A stretch of DNA of 64,000 nt from positions 6,634,001-6,698,000 of the forward strand of contig NC_045131.1 in NCBI RefSeq assembly GCF_007655135.1, written 5' to 3'. Shown here one piece after another: positions 23,659 through 34,799 of the stretch. How positions within the stretch are numbered: the stretch's first letter is position 1; the number at the start of each line of letters is the position of its first letter. The translations under genes were made by a program, and so were the position numbers. The notes beneath the pieces were generated by a model. It was not told where the DNA came from and made no database searches. It was given only the letters and a program-made list of their open reading frames with translations. The stretch comes from Punica granatum. Its lineage: Eukaryota; Streptophyta; Magnoliopsida; Myrtales; Lythraceae.

Positions 23659-26600
23659 AGAAAAATCAGAATGGCAACGGTGAGAGCAAGAAGGAAGAAG
23701 GCACTACAGCAATGGCATGTGATGGAGAGACCTACATCATTTGTGATGAAGCTTATGTGAATTTCACATGTCAGGACTCTACCTGGGTTGCAGATACAGG
23801 TGCCTCGTTTCATGTCACTCCTCATCGGGATTTCTTTTCATCTTACACTACCGGGGACTATGGTTATGTGAGAATGGGGAATGGACAATCATGCAAGATT
23901 GTCGGTATTGGTGATGTCTGTCTAGAGACCGAGCTTGGCTGCAAGTTGTTTTTGAAGAAGGTGAGGCATGTTCCAGAAATTCGCCTTAACCTAATCTCGA
24001 CGGGTCAACTTGATGATGAAGGCTACAGTAATGAATTCAGCAATGGGAGATGGAAGCTCTCCAAGGGTTCGTTGATTGTGGCACGGGGTCAGAAGACCGA
24101 CACTCTCTACAGGCTGCGTGCCAGACACAACTCCGGTCAGGTTAATGTTGTTGAGGATTATCCTATCGAGCTATGGCATAGGAGACTTGGGCATATCAGC
24201 GAGAAAGGTATTCAAATTCTTGCTAGAAAGCAGTCTTTGCCCGTTAAAGGTATGCACTTGAGCACTTGTGATCACTGTTTAGCTGGTAAGCAGAGGAGAG
24301 TTTCTTTTGTTAGAAGTCGTCCCTCTAGATGCCATCATATACTTGATCTTGTGCATACAGATGTTTGTTTTATGTCGGATAGATCTCTTGGTGGTGCTCT
24401 CTATGTTGTGACATTTATAGATGATCACACCAGGAAAGTTTGGGCTTACCCTATGAGAACTAAAGATCAGGTGACTGAGATTTTCAAGAACTTCCATGTA
24501 GCAGTGGAAAGAGAAACAGGCATGAAGCTGAAATGTGTCAGAGCTGATAATGGTGGTGAGTATAGAGGTCCTTTCGAGAACTATTGCAGGACTCACGGTA
24601 TCAAACTTGAGAAGACGGTACCGAAGACACCACAACAGAACGGGCTTGCAGAGAGAATGAACCGCACAATTGTTGAGAGAGTTCGTTGTATGCTTTCTCA
24701 AGCGAAACTGTCTAAGCCTTTCTGGGGCGAGGTAATGAGGTCAGCGGTTGATCTTATTAATCTTACACCGTCAGTTGCACTTGATGGAGATGTACCCCAG
24801 CAGGTGTGGACCGGCAAGAAAGTATCATACAAGCATCTCAGAGTATTCGGGTGCAGGGCATCTGTTCACATTCCTCGAGATGAAAGATCAAAACTTGATG
24901 CCAAGGCAAAACAGTGCATCTTCTTGGGTTATGCACATGAAGAGTTCGGGTACAGGCTTTGGGACCCTGATAGCAAGAAGATCATCAGGAGCAGGGATGT
25001 TGTCTTCTTTGAGGACCAGACAATCGAGGATTTGCAAAAGTTAGAGAAGGCCAGTGTAGGCAATCCTCACGAGATCTCTATTCCTGTACCGGTTGATGTA
25101 GAGTATCCAATGGAAGAGGTACCTGGTGAGTATGAAGAAACCACGACTGGGGGTGAGATTCCTCAGGTAGATGATGATGTGACTACGGATGATACAGGCT
25201 CGCAGTTACAGTTAGGGCCTGCAGATCTACCTAGACAATCTGATAGAATAAGACGATCATCTACAAGATATCCGCCTCATGAATATGTGCTACTGACTGA
25301 CGGGGGAGAACCTGAGTGCTATGATGAAGCTGTGGCACATGAGTACAAGGAGCACTGGTTGAAGGCGATGAATGAGGAGATGAACTCCTTGTCTGAAAAT
25401 CACACGTATGACCTAGTGAAGCTACCGCAAGGTAAGAGAGCATTGAAGAACAAATGGGTCTACAGGTTGAAGACAGAGAACTCGCGACCTCGATACAAAG
25501 CTCGACTGGTAGTGAAAGGTTTCAACCAGAAGAAAGGAGTTGACTTCGAGGAGATCTTCTCGCCCGTTGTCAAGATGTCATCGATCCGAGTTGTTCTCGC
25601 ACTGGCAGCTAGTCTGAACTTGGAGATCGAGCAGCTCGATGTAAAAACAGCTTTCCTACATGGTGACTTGGAGGAAGAAATATATATGGAGCAGCCTGAA
25701 GGATTCCGAGTTAAAGGTAAGGAGCATTTGGTGTGCAGGCTGAGGAAGAGCTTGTATGGGCTTAAGCAAGCACCTCGGCAGTGGTATAAAAAGTTTGACT
25801 CTTTCATGTTGAGCCATGGCTACACACGGACAACTTCAGATCATTGTGTGTTCGTGAAACAATTCTCGAATGGTGATTTTATCATTTTATTGTTATATGT
25901 GGATGATATGCTACTTGTTGGTCATGATATGAGCAAGATTATAGAGTTGAAGAAGGAGCTCAACAAGTCCTTTGCCATGAAGGATTTGGGACCGGCAAAG
26001 CAGATCCTTGGGATGCATATTTCTCGTGACAGATCAAGTGGAAAACTTTGGCTTTCTCAAGAGAAGTACATCGAGAAGATTTTGGATCGGTTCAACATGG
26101 GTAATGCTAAACCAGTTTCATCACCACTTGCTTCTCATTTCAAACTTAGCTCGAAGCAATGTCCTACAAGTGAGAAGGAGAAAGAAGAGATGAAGAAAGT
26201 TCCTTACTCATCAGCTGTAGGAAGTTTGATGTATGCCATGGTCTGTACAAGACCAGATATCGCTCATTCTGTTGGTGTGGTTAGTCGTTTTCTCTCCAAT
26301 CCAGGGAAAGAGCATTGGAATGCAGTTAAGTGGATTCTGAGGTATCTCAGAGGAACATCCAAGGTGTGTTTACACTTTGGCACTGGTAAGCCGGAGTTAG
26401 TGGGCTATACGGATGCGGATATTGCAGGAGATATTGATTCCCGGAAACCCACTTCGGGATACTTGATGACTTTTGCAGGGGGAGCTATCTCATGGCAGTC
26501 AAGGCTTCAAAAGTGCATCGCTTTGTCTACAACGGAAGCCGAATACATTGCGGTGACCGAAGGTTGCAAGGAGATGTTGTGGTTGCAAAAGTTTTTGCAG

Positions 26601-26867
26601 GAGTTGAGCTTGAAGCAAGAAAGGTATGTTCTACACTGTGATAGTCAAAGCGCAATTCATCTTTGCAAGAATCCCACTTTCCATTCGAGGTCGAAGCATA
26701 TCGATATCAAGCTTCATTGGATTAGAGATGTGTTGGAGTCCAAGCTGGTGAAGCTAGACAAAGTGCACACTGATGAGAATGGAGCTGATATGATGACAAA
26801 ACCTCTCGCTAGGGAGAAACTTCATGTTTGCCGAAGTATAGCCGGTATGCTTGAAGCCTCCAAATAG
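23598..26867 (+). CDS. pol: Copia pol region (zinc knuckle, protease, integrase, RT, RNase H)
   Basis: A 1089-codon open frame with no internal stops. In order: zinc knuckle CYHCGKEGHYKREC (residues 4-17), aspartic protease DTGAS (66-70), GAG-pre-integrase zinc region with LWHRRLGH and CDHC, integrase with the D,D-35-E pattern (HTD, RADNGGEY, AERMN), reverse transcriptase with YVDD, and RNase H with YTDAD, STTEAEY and the HCDSQSA/SRSKHIDIK block. This order (integrase before reverse transcriptase) defines Ty1-copia. It probably belongs to a Tork/TNT1-like lineage, but a tree would be needed. The frame is open upstream to about 23505, and the start shown is only the first initiator-like codon. 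In plant copia elements gag and pol are normally one frame, so expression from this copy needs a frameshift or is lost. Confidence 0.93.
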   Translation: MVTCYHCGKEGHYKRECRALKKNQNGNGESKKEEGTTAMACDGETYIICDEAYVNFTCQDSTWVADTGASFHVTPHRDFFSSYTTGDYGYVRMGNGQSCKIVGIGDVCLETELGCKLFLKKVRHVPEIRLNLISTGQLDDEGYSNEFSNGRWKLSKGSLIVARGQKTDTLYRLRARHNSGQVNVVEDYPIELWHRRLGHISEKGIQILARKQSLPVKGMHLSTCDHCLAGKQRRVSFVRSRPSRCHHILDLVHTDVCFMSDRSLGGALYVVTFIDDHTRKVWAYPMRTKDQVTEIFKNFHVAVERETGMKLKCVRADNGGEYRGPFENYCRTHGIKLEKTVPKTPQQNGLAERMNRTIVERVRCMLSQAKLSKPFWGEVMRSAVDLINLTPSVALDGDVPQQVWTGKKVSYKHLRVFGCRASVHIPRDERSKLDAKAKQCIFLGYAHEEFGYRLWDPDSKKIIRSRDVVFFEDQTIEDLQKLEKASVGNPHEISIPVPVDVEYPMEEVPGEYEETTTGGEIPQVDDDVTTDDTGSQLQLGPADLPRQSDRIRRSSTRYPPHEYVLLTDGGEPECYDEAVAHEYKEHWLKAMNEEMNSLSENHTYDLVKLPQGKRALKNKWVYRLKTENSRPRYKARLVVKGFNQKKGVDFEEIFSPVVKMSSIRVVLALAASLNLEIEQLDVKTAFLHGDLEEEIYMEQPEGFRVKGKEHLVCRLRKSLYGLKQAPRQWYKKFDSFMLSHGYTRTTSDHCVFVKQFSNGDFIILLLYVDDMLLVGHDMSKIIELKKELNKSFAMKDLGPAKQILGMHISRDRSSGKLWLSQEKYIEKILDRFNMGNAKPVSSPLASHFKLSSKQCPTSEKEKEEMKKVPYSSAVGSLMYAMVCTRPDIAHSVGVVSRFLSNPGKEHWNAVKWILRYLRGTSKVCLHFGTGKPELVGYTDADIAGDIDSRKPTSGYLMTFAGGAISWQSRLQKCIALSTTEAEYIAVTEGCKEMLWLQKFLQELSLKQERYVLHCDSQSAIHLCKNPTFHSRSKHIDIKLHWIRDVLESKLVKLDKVHTDENGADMMTKPLAREKLHVCRSIAGMLEASK

Positions 26868-26869
26868 TC

Positions 26870-26880
26870 GGGAGGGGGAG
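26870..26880 (+). other. Polypurine tract
   Basis: GGGAGGGGGAG, two bases before the 3' LTR. This is the usual plus-strand primer position for reverse transcription. Confidence 0.85.
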
Positions 26881-26882
26881 TT

Positions 26883-27572
26883 TGTTGGGTATCCCTCTAA
26901 TTTGGAGGAAGTTGGGCTCAAATTGTATTGGGCTTTTATCGGGCTTTAATAGGCCCAAGAACCCATTTTTGTTAGGGTTTATTCTTCAGCAAATCAGCTG
27001 AGGTATAAAAGCAGCAGCAGACTGCAGTAGCAGCAGAGTGTAGACAGCAGCGGCAGAGAAGCTGCAAGCAGCAAAACAGCACAAAGAACAAAGGAAGAGC
27101 TGCTCAACAGGGGCAGCGCGCAGCTGGAGATCAAACCTCGATCGGGACATCAAACGAACTCCGATTGGGACGAAATTTTGACAGCAGCTTCACAACACGT
27201 GGGGCTAACTTCTGAACGGTCAGAATTTCTATTCGAGCTCTGTAGGTGCTGTTTCAGCTGATTTTGTGAACCACCCGGTGTGGGTGACGAATTTAGTATT
27301 TGGGTGATCCAAGAGAGTGTTTCTCTTGAGTTTGGTGATCCAAGGGTTTACCCTTGATGAAAGACATTGTATAACCTTCATAGTGGATCGTTGATTCGGA
27401 GTTGGTCCCGTGGTTTTTCCCCACATTGGGGTTTTCCACGTAAAATTCTTGGTGTTGTTTTACTTTACTGCTTGTTGGTTGATTTGATTAGTTCCTATCT
27501 CGATTACACTAGAAGGGGAGGAAGATTAATCGCTGCGTTATTGTTTGGTTGAGTACATCCCTATCCCCAACA
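26883..27572 (+). repeat. 3' LTR of the copia element
   Basis: 690 bp and nearly identical to the 5' LTR; the only substitution I see is near position 16 (C to T). Its own TATAAAA (27004-27010) could drive transcription outward into the relic ATPase exon 2 and the flank repeat. Confidence 0.95.
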
Positions 27573-29091
27573 TTTTCTTATTAGGCAGCATCATATTTTA
27601 TATTAATAACAGTACCAGGGCATGCCCATGCAAAATAAGTTGGATAAACTCGAAAATGATGAGTAAGATAATCGAATTGATGCGTTTTACATACCATGTG
27701 CTTCACTGGCAAGACCCGTGATGAGAGTGGAAGTGTGGAGTACAGAAGCGGTCAGACGAAGCAAAATGATGTGATGCGTGCTGTCCTAGTGATCATTGCT
27801 ACAGCCGGGGCGATGGTAGTAGTTGCAATCCCCAAGGGTTTGCCTCAGGCAGTCACTCTCACTCTCGCTTATGCGATGAAGCGAATGGTGTCGGACAATA
27901 TTGCCATGGTCCAGAAGCTCTCTGCTTGTGAGACGATGGGGCTCACCACCACCATCTGCACAAACAAGATCAGCGCCCTGACTTTGAAAGATCTATGCCG
28001 CCTGGAAGTTAGATCAGCAGTGGATTCATGCAAGAATGCGGGGGTGAACATTAAGATGATTACCGGAGACGATGTTCACACCGTGAGGGCGATTGCCATC
28101 GAGTGTGACATTCTCGAAAATCCCAAAGACAACTCCAAGATCGAAGAGATAATAGTTGAAGGCGTGGAATTCTGAAACTTCTCACCTGAAGAGAGTTTTG
28201 CGGCCGTAGGCAAGATCCACGTGATGGCCCGATCCTCCCCTTTTGATAAGCTCCTAATGGTGCAGACCCTGAAGCATAAGGGCGATGTGGTTGTAGTCAT
28301 GGGAGACGGGACAAATGATGCCCCTGTCCTCAAGGAGGCTGACATTGGCCTCTCCATGTGAATCGAAGGGACCGCGGTCGCGAAAGAAAGCTCCAGAAAT
28401 TTGCCTCAGTGGTGACTATACTCGGGTGGGGCCGATGTGTGTACAACAACATCCAGAAATTTATCCAGTTCCAACTCACAGTTATTGTGGCCGCCCATGT
28501 GATCATCGTCGTAGTGGCATTATCTTCGGGCGAAGTCCCCTTGAATGCAGTCGAACTACTATGGATCACCCTGATAGTGGACACTTTGGGTGCTCTTGCA
28601 CTGGCTACGGAGCGGCCGACAGACGATCTCCTCAAGCACCCACCTGTGCATCGATCTGAGCCACTTATAGTCATATGGAGGAATCTCCTTGCTCAAGCTT
28701 CATATCAAGTCACTGTCCTGATCCTTCAGTTCAAGGGCAGGTCCATTTTCAGGGTGGGAGAGGTGGTCAAGAACACAATCATCTTCAACTACTTCATCCT
28801 TTGCCAGGTCTTCAACGAGTTCAATGCCAGGAAGCTCGAGGAGAAGAACTTGTTCAAGGGCCTCCACAAGAATAAGCTGTTCATTGGGATCATTGGAGTC
28901 ACCTTAGTTTTCCAGGTGCTGATGGTCGAGTTCCTCGAGATGTTCACTAACACCGAGAGGCTGGGCTGGACACAGTGGCTGCCTGCATTGCGATAGCATC
29001 GCTAACTTGGCCCATTGGATGGCTCATCAAGTGCATTCCAGGGTCCTCTGTACGGTCTCTCCTTCCCAGGAAACAAGCCTCAGCATCCTAG

Positions 29092-31153
29092 GAACATCGC
29101 AGTGTCAAGTCCTAAGGAAACACACCAAGGACTCTAGGAATCACAACAATTTTTCATAGGTTTACTGATGAGTTGACTTGCAGTAGCTGCTGATTCATGT
29201 AAATTTGAATTAGCTTTTATCAGTTTAATTTTCCGTTCCGCAGCTCCTTCTCCCTCAGTAATTATTTGTATTTGCAAGGATCTTTGCATATAACACCGAG
29301 AAAAAAATTGAAGTGCTCATTGGGATATTCATGTTTTATGGCTCATATGGCATTATATATCTTCACGAAGGACAACTTAAAGAATTAGCATATCATATGG
29401 GTAATAAATCTTAACCCATCTCACGTATAACCATGGAAAATAGATACCAATCAGTATTTGTTCTGGATAAATGGTGTGTTTATTCATCTCCAAAGAATAT
29501 ATACAGAGAGAACCACACATCCGAATATAAGCATTACCAACAATAACAACTAACCATCAAAAGCCTAGAGATAGAGCAATAGAAGAATGTACGGTTTCAA
29601 ATGAAATATAGGCAAAGAAACAGTCTTCATCTTCACCGTTGAGATTATATCCTTCACCAAACTCTCCACCCGCTTGCTATGCTTTTGAAACACCCATTGA
29701 TTTCTCTCCATCCATATCCAGTATATGTAAACTGTCCTTATGAGCTTTAAGATTATTAAATACAGCTTCTTCCCAGGCAATGAGCAGATCCAACAGACTA
29801 CGGTAGACCAGCTTGCTGCAGACCTGTTTATTCCCACTCTTCCCAGGATGCTGTACCATATTGAAGCCGTAACTTGGCAGGAGGGAAAAAAAAAAATGAT
29901 CCTTACTTTCTTCATCCTGACCGCAAAACTCATACTCCGTAGCTACCACCTGAGTGCTCCATTTTGCAATTCTACTCTTTGTGCTTAGCCTATCAGGAAC
30001 ACAAAGCCAAGCAACGAATGAAGCTCGGGGAATGTTTCCGAGAACCAAACAGCCTTATGCCATACCACAGGAGGTCCCATAGGCCGCAGTCTAGCCCATG
30101 CACTTGAAGCTGTAAACTTACCAGACTTGTGAAGGAGCCAACAGACCATATCCTCCTGCTCTAGCTGCAGATTTTGAGCCAGAGTTTTAATCTGAGCAAC
30201 CTGAGGATCATTACTTCTTGGCCACAACCAGGTTCCATGCTTCAAAACGGACCTAACCATATCTTTCCCCTTGATGGTGGGGAAGCAAACATAACCTCTA
30301 CTGCAAAATGAAGCCAAAGGTCCAACAGGTAACCAGCTATCATGCCAAAAGTATATGACCTTGCCATCTCGTCCCTTGAAAGAAAAAAAAGGCCTTACAG
30401 ATTCCGTTAACTGTAAAAGCTTGAGGATACCAGAGAACAAACCAAAGAGCTTGAGGATATCGGCACATGAGACCCTAAGCCATTCTCAAGTTCAATAAAT
30501 TCACTCTTAAAAGCTGAAGCCCATATAAACTTCACAAGCCTGCTCCACATAGGGAGCATCTCTCTTCTAGACTTACAAATAATTCAAGCATCGTTAACCA
30601 TCAATCTGTAATCAGGGTTGTGTCTTTTTAACTCGATATTCCCAATGTTATAGTAGGACATCACCCACATAACTAAATAGTAAATCCCGGAGCCTCCTAG
30701 TTATATCCTCCCAAGTTCGACGACATGTGGTTTAACACCATTAGATTATCCCGGAACCTACTTTGGGCCGACCCAGCGGTCGAAATAATTCCCACTGTCG
30801 ATTTTAGGGGAACCTCAGTTCAGTATGACTACAGCTTAATCACATTTGATCTCAACTGAAATGAACCAGAAATTTCCAAACCAAAAGCCAATTCTTTCTA
30901 CCACAATTAGACAAACTTCAAAAGAACTAACCCATACTTCCCCAACCAAATTCTTGTCCTCAACTAGGTTGTCTGCTCAACAACATGGGATGGCAATGTC
31001 TTGATGAAACAGCAACTCTCAAACCTCACTCAATCCCAGACAAACAAATGAAAGTGAAACAAAATCTTTAATGATAAGCCATAAGACACGACAGACAGAA
31101 CCAAAATTATTGGAATTCCCGAGTAATATAAAAATTGCCACTTTCAAAGTGGG

Positions 31154-31189
<36 letters not shown>

Positions 31190-31580
31190 TTAATCTGTTC
31201 AAGAATGGCGGGACCACGGGAGCTTTTTGTTGGCAAGAGGGACCCAGAAAGAACTGAAGCAGCAGCCCTCACTTCACCATCAGGGGCACTGTTCTTCCTC
31301 AGCTTGATTGTACAAAGAAGCAGCAGCAAGCAGTGGAGAGGGGGACTTGACGGTGGAAATGGCGACCGACTGACGTTAACTGTGTCAACGGTAACGGCGC
31401 GGTATCGGGCTGGGCCTCCCCGTGATCGTGATTTCTCAAAGGGGTGGGGGCCCGTCTTTCATGATGGGGCTTGGCTTCTTGATGGGCTCTCGGCCTACCC
31501 AATAAAGATTGATGGGCCCACAAATCGAAAAGTTTCAATGTTCTTTAGCTTCCGGTATTCCAAGAAATTATCAGATTAAA
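29092..31580. repeat. Downstream-flank repeat copy 4 of 4 (with LINE block)
   Basis: 29092-29450 is the shortened 3' flank of the right pseudogene. From 29580 it follows 7930-9830 closely and contains the best-preserved LINE remnant. An AG microsatellite lies at 31156-31184. It ends like copy 2 and leads into the second spacer. No cellular gene is supported. Confidence 0.75.
29455..30480 (-). mobile_element. LINE remnant, 3' part (zf-RVT domain)
   Basis: The minus strand encodes the end of an L1-type LINE ORF2. Upstream frame 29985-30440 has the GRDGKVIYFWHDSWLPVGPL block, MVRSVLKHGTWLWP, and SGKFTASSAWARL with VVWHKAVWF. After a frameshift near 30040 the frame 29677-30048 continues with GNIPRASFVAWLCVPDRL, then CGQDEESKDHFFF, and finally a poorly kept C-terminus. 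These are hallmarks of the zinc-binding domain downstream of the reverse transcriptase. The reverse transcriptase itself is absent, so this is a 5'-truncated, dead insertion. The 3' end is about 29455, where the similarity to the left flank breaks. Confidence 0.7.
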
Positions 31581-34510
31581 ACTTTTCTAATTCTATGAAC
31601 TCATATGAGATATTTAATTTTAAAAAAAAGGTTCAGACACGCTTGTTGCGCGGGTGCGTGAGACATTAATAAAATTGAGCTTATTTAACTTTTATGAAGG
31701 AATGTTTTAATTAATTTAGAGATTTTTCTTCAGATTTTTCATAATATTTAAATTTTATGGAGAAATGTTTTAATTATTCAAAATTTTTAATTTTTTTAAG
31801 AAATATTATATCTATTCAAAATTAAGAAGTTTGTTTCATTTTTCAATATGATAATTAATTATAATAATTATGGCAAGTAGTTAAAAAAGTCACTCAATCA
31901 CGAGCTAAGGATATTAGAAAAATGCTGATGTTCCTTCTCCAGCAATGTGGTCAAGGATATGAAATGTGAGCGGTCATCTTTCACCGATCGTGGAACATTC
32001 TAATGCTTCGCGTTTTAAGAGACGAAAGGTATTAGAATATACGTAACCACTCTTTAACCTCAACATATATACTATTTCCCTTCGATAATTCACATTTCAT
32101 CGTGGAACATCGCTCAAAGAATCGAACAATTAATACAAAGTCAAACTCAGCTTTGTGATCACTCGCACTTGACGTATGAATCCTTTTGTCCCCTATCCTC
32201 ATTGATCGCTCGTTGTTGGGACTCCGTAATCATATAGTTATATAGAGAAAACTGCATGCGTACCGAATGTCACCAACAGACAAGAGTCGAGCACCGTATA
32301 AAAGCATGTTTCGAGGGAGGGAGTTATTTAAGTCTTCGATTGGATGGGAAGGTCGTGATAATAAATGGCATTGTAATGTAATGTAACAAACCCTAGCCGA
32401 TAGGTAATCAATTCCACAAAAAGTTGCAATATTGTCTCTCCGGAATTCGGCAACAAAGCCTGGGAGAAGTTTTGAAGAGAAACGGCTAAAATTTAATGGC
32501 AGAGAAGAGGAAAGTTGATTTGGCCTCTAGCTGGAATGCAGCTTCCTGACAAAAAGATAACCTCAGCCCAGCTGAAACCAAACCCTCTTTAACAACCCCC
32601 AAATGTTTCACCAAAAAAAAGGGAAAAAAAAAAGATCTGGAGAAAAAAAGGAAAAAACATTTAAGATATGCATTCATGGCATGAACAAGAGTGTAGTACA
32701 GTTGTTTTAGGCTCAAATCAGATTATGAATCGATAGACCGGCTCAAACTTAGCAATATAAGAAGCAGCATTTTCGTGTGGCTCGAAACATTGAAAATGTC
32801 ATAGCCAAGAGCGTCTTTTTCCGTACTCGATACAACATGCTCATACATATACACTTGCATGCACCTTATTGAGTAGATCATTATATCTTGAAGATGCTAG
32901 TTATAAACAGGAATAAGAGGTGTATTTTCTTATATTGACGCAGTGGCTTCTATATTTATCTGGAAGGCTATACATGATACGTACATCAGTCACAACTATA
33001 AAAGTACTTTTCTGGTTTGCCCTTCAACTGTCCAAGTAAAGATAATACTGATCATGTCAACCGGAAAAAGAAAAAAGAAAAAAGAAAAAAGAAACTAAAA
33101 AGATTGAGGAAATACTCTCGTCATTAATTTCGTGATCCTAATTTAGAAAGGTCAACATCGACGATACAGAGGTTACGGGACCTAGTATCCATCTAAGAGG
33201 ACAAACTATGCATCCGCATGATAATGTCGGTATTGTTAGGACACTTTTCTCTTTGGAAGAATAAAGTATAAGACGAGACCACCCGAACTGTTCTCTTACC
33301 TCAATATATATGTGGTATAGATATCCCCAGAACTATGCACAGTCGATCTGTACTTTGATGTGTACTTCCTATACAAAGCAACAAAACATATTGACATCTT
33401 TACTCCTTGTGGTTTGTTTATCAAAAAAGAAAAATCAAAGCCTGCATTAATCCCAACTGCAGAAGAGAAAACCCTCCAGAGACAGGCAAGACAGAGGATT
33501 AATTAATTAATTAACTGATCAAGTACGTTATAAAAAACCAAACATATACAACGAAAGACACAGTAGTTATAATATTTAAGAAAGAGGTGTATTAGATGAA
33601 GACAACTACTAACTTGACTTGATTGACTTGATTCAAGTGATTCTACGTCTGTTCCGTTTTCTCTGAATAAGATTTCATGTTGAAGTCTTGTGCATGAAAA
33701 AAATTTACGATTGAAAAAGTTTTATTTAATGTCCTTTAGTTGGCCAACCTGATTAGAACATGGATTAGTTGGAACTATTAAGTTTTTCTGATACTAGGTG
33801 ATGTTTATAAAAAAAGAGAGCTCAATCCCCAAGACATAGCTAGCTAGGGATCTCATCAAAAGACCCAACCGCGTGTAAAGACCCAGAAACCCTAGCAAAG
33901 TTAACCCCACATTCATCCCAACACCCCCCCCCGCCCCCCCCCCCCTCCCCCCCTCCCCCTGAACTTTCAAGTTGAACATGTATATGTCTCTCTGTCTGTC
34001 TGTCTCTGTGTATATGCAACAGAAGATACATAAAAACAAGCAGACAAGATTCATAAATTAATTGTTTGCCTGAATTATCGGTTGACCCCGTCCATCTCCT
34101 ATATATCATCAGTTAGCAATGAGCGTCCAATGCGGAATATGCGGATTAGAAAACTCGGCTAGTAACAAAATCGACCGACCGTCATTACATAAGTCTGCTC
34201 AGATCAAAAGCATCACAAGTGACAGCCAAACGGAATGTAAAACAGGCCATATATATACTTATGATATCCTAATTAACCAAGAAATTTCTAGGCTTATGAT
34301 GACTGAACAAATCAATATATTGTCGTCATGGTATTGGAGATTCAATGCACCTAGACAACCTGCACGATGTCCTGCTGGAGAAGGTCTTATGTGCAACGGT
34401 GGTACCACGTAGAATTATGTCATAAGACGCTTAAAAAATATGATTTTTGCCAACAATAAATTATTTTTATCAACAATAGATTTTTTTCTATTTCTGTTTA
34501 CATACTAAAA
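31581..34510. repeat. Second copy of the 2.8-kb spacer, no gene seen
   Basis: Aligns with 9831-12600. A C-rich run (33924-33959) is inserted relative to the other copy. The frame opening MSVQCGICGLE at 34119 is open for 97 codons here but is stopped early in the other copy, so I do not call it a gene. Similarity between the two copies ends at about 12600/34510, which is the right border of the duplication. Confidence 0.7.
33924..33959 (-). repeat. C-rich run (G-quadruplex-capable on minus strand)
   Basis: 36 bp, almost all C with isolated G and T. On the minus strand it contains several runs of five or more G separated by single bases. The homologous place in the other spacer (about 12070) lacks it. 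Such a run could also be a sequencing or assembly weak point. Confidence 0.7.
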
Positions 34511-34799
34511 ATCAAAATGACCAACATTTATTGGCTTGTGACATTTCACATGGTACCACCATTCTATACAAAACTTTATCGGCCTGCTGAGGCAAGAAAT
34601 GAAACCTGACATAACACAGAGTTGAAAATGGATAAAGATTCCAAGATTAGAGATTAGCAGGGAGAAAAGAGTAGAAGTGCTAATTACCAATGGTTTCTTC
34701 AGAGAGGCCGATACCGATGCATCTTGATCTTCTTGAGAGTTAGGCTTTCAGGCGTGTCGAAGGCTTTTTGTGTAAATATATTCACAGACCGTGCTTGCC

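Larger units (their letters stand above)
22147..27572 (+). mobile_element. Ty1-copia LTR retrotransposon, nearly complete, young
   Basis: A 5426-bp element with LTRs of 701 and 690 bp that begin TGTTGGG and end CCCAACA. It is flanked by the 5-bp target duplication TTTTC (22142-22146 and 27573-27577). It has a primer-binding site, gag, pol in copia order (protease, integrase, reverse transcriptase, RNase H) and a polypurine tract. By eye the LTRs differ by one substitution, one 12-bp indel and one 1-bp indel, so insertion was recent. It sits in the intron of an already broken ATPase copy, in the same orientation. A break between the gag and pol frames may make this copy defective. Confidence 0.95.
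21713..29091 (+). pseudogene. Ca2+-ATPase pseudogene, right copy, split by a retrotransposon
   Basis: Exon 1 relic 21713-22108 keeps only the stretch from the actuator domain to TM3 (roughly residues 237-364 of the intact protein). Everything upstream is deleted, and the promoter-side flank is joined directly to it. The intron starts at 22109 and is interrupted by a Ty1-copia element at 22147-27572. Exon 2 relic is about 27696-29091. The acceptor AG reads AT (ACCATG for ACCAGG). Exon 2 has stops at 28173-28175 and 28359-28361, about 20 bp lost near 28396, and one base lost near 28976. It shares the nucleotide-binding-domain deletion of the left copy (joint ALTL/KDLCRLEV). The phosphorylation site reads NKISA, so the catalytic Asp is gone, and TM4 reads IPKGLP. 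Unlike the left copy it keeps KFIQFQ before TM5. Confidence 0.9.

Noticed and set aside
24279..25807. Minus-strand frames of 60-140 codons inside the copia pol
   Set aside because: Shadows of the intact plus-strand pol frame, with no domain of their own.
34119..34412. 97-codon frame beginning MSVQCGICGLE
   Set aside because: The second spacer copy (12214 onward) has the same beginning but stops early, with many amino-acid changes, so no sign of protein-level constraint.
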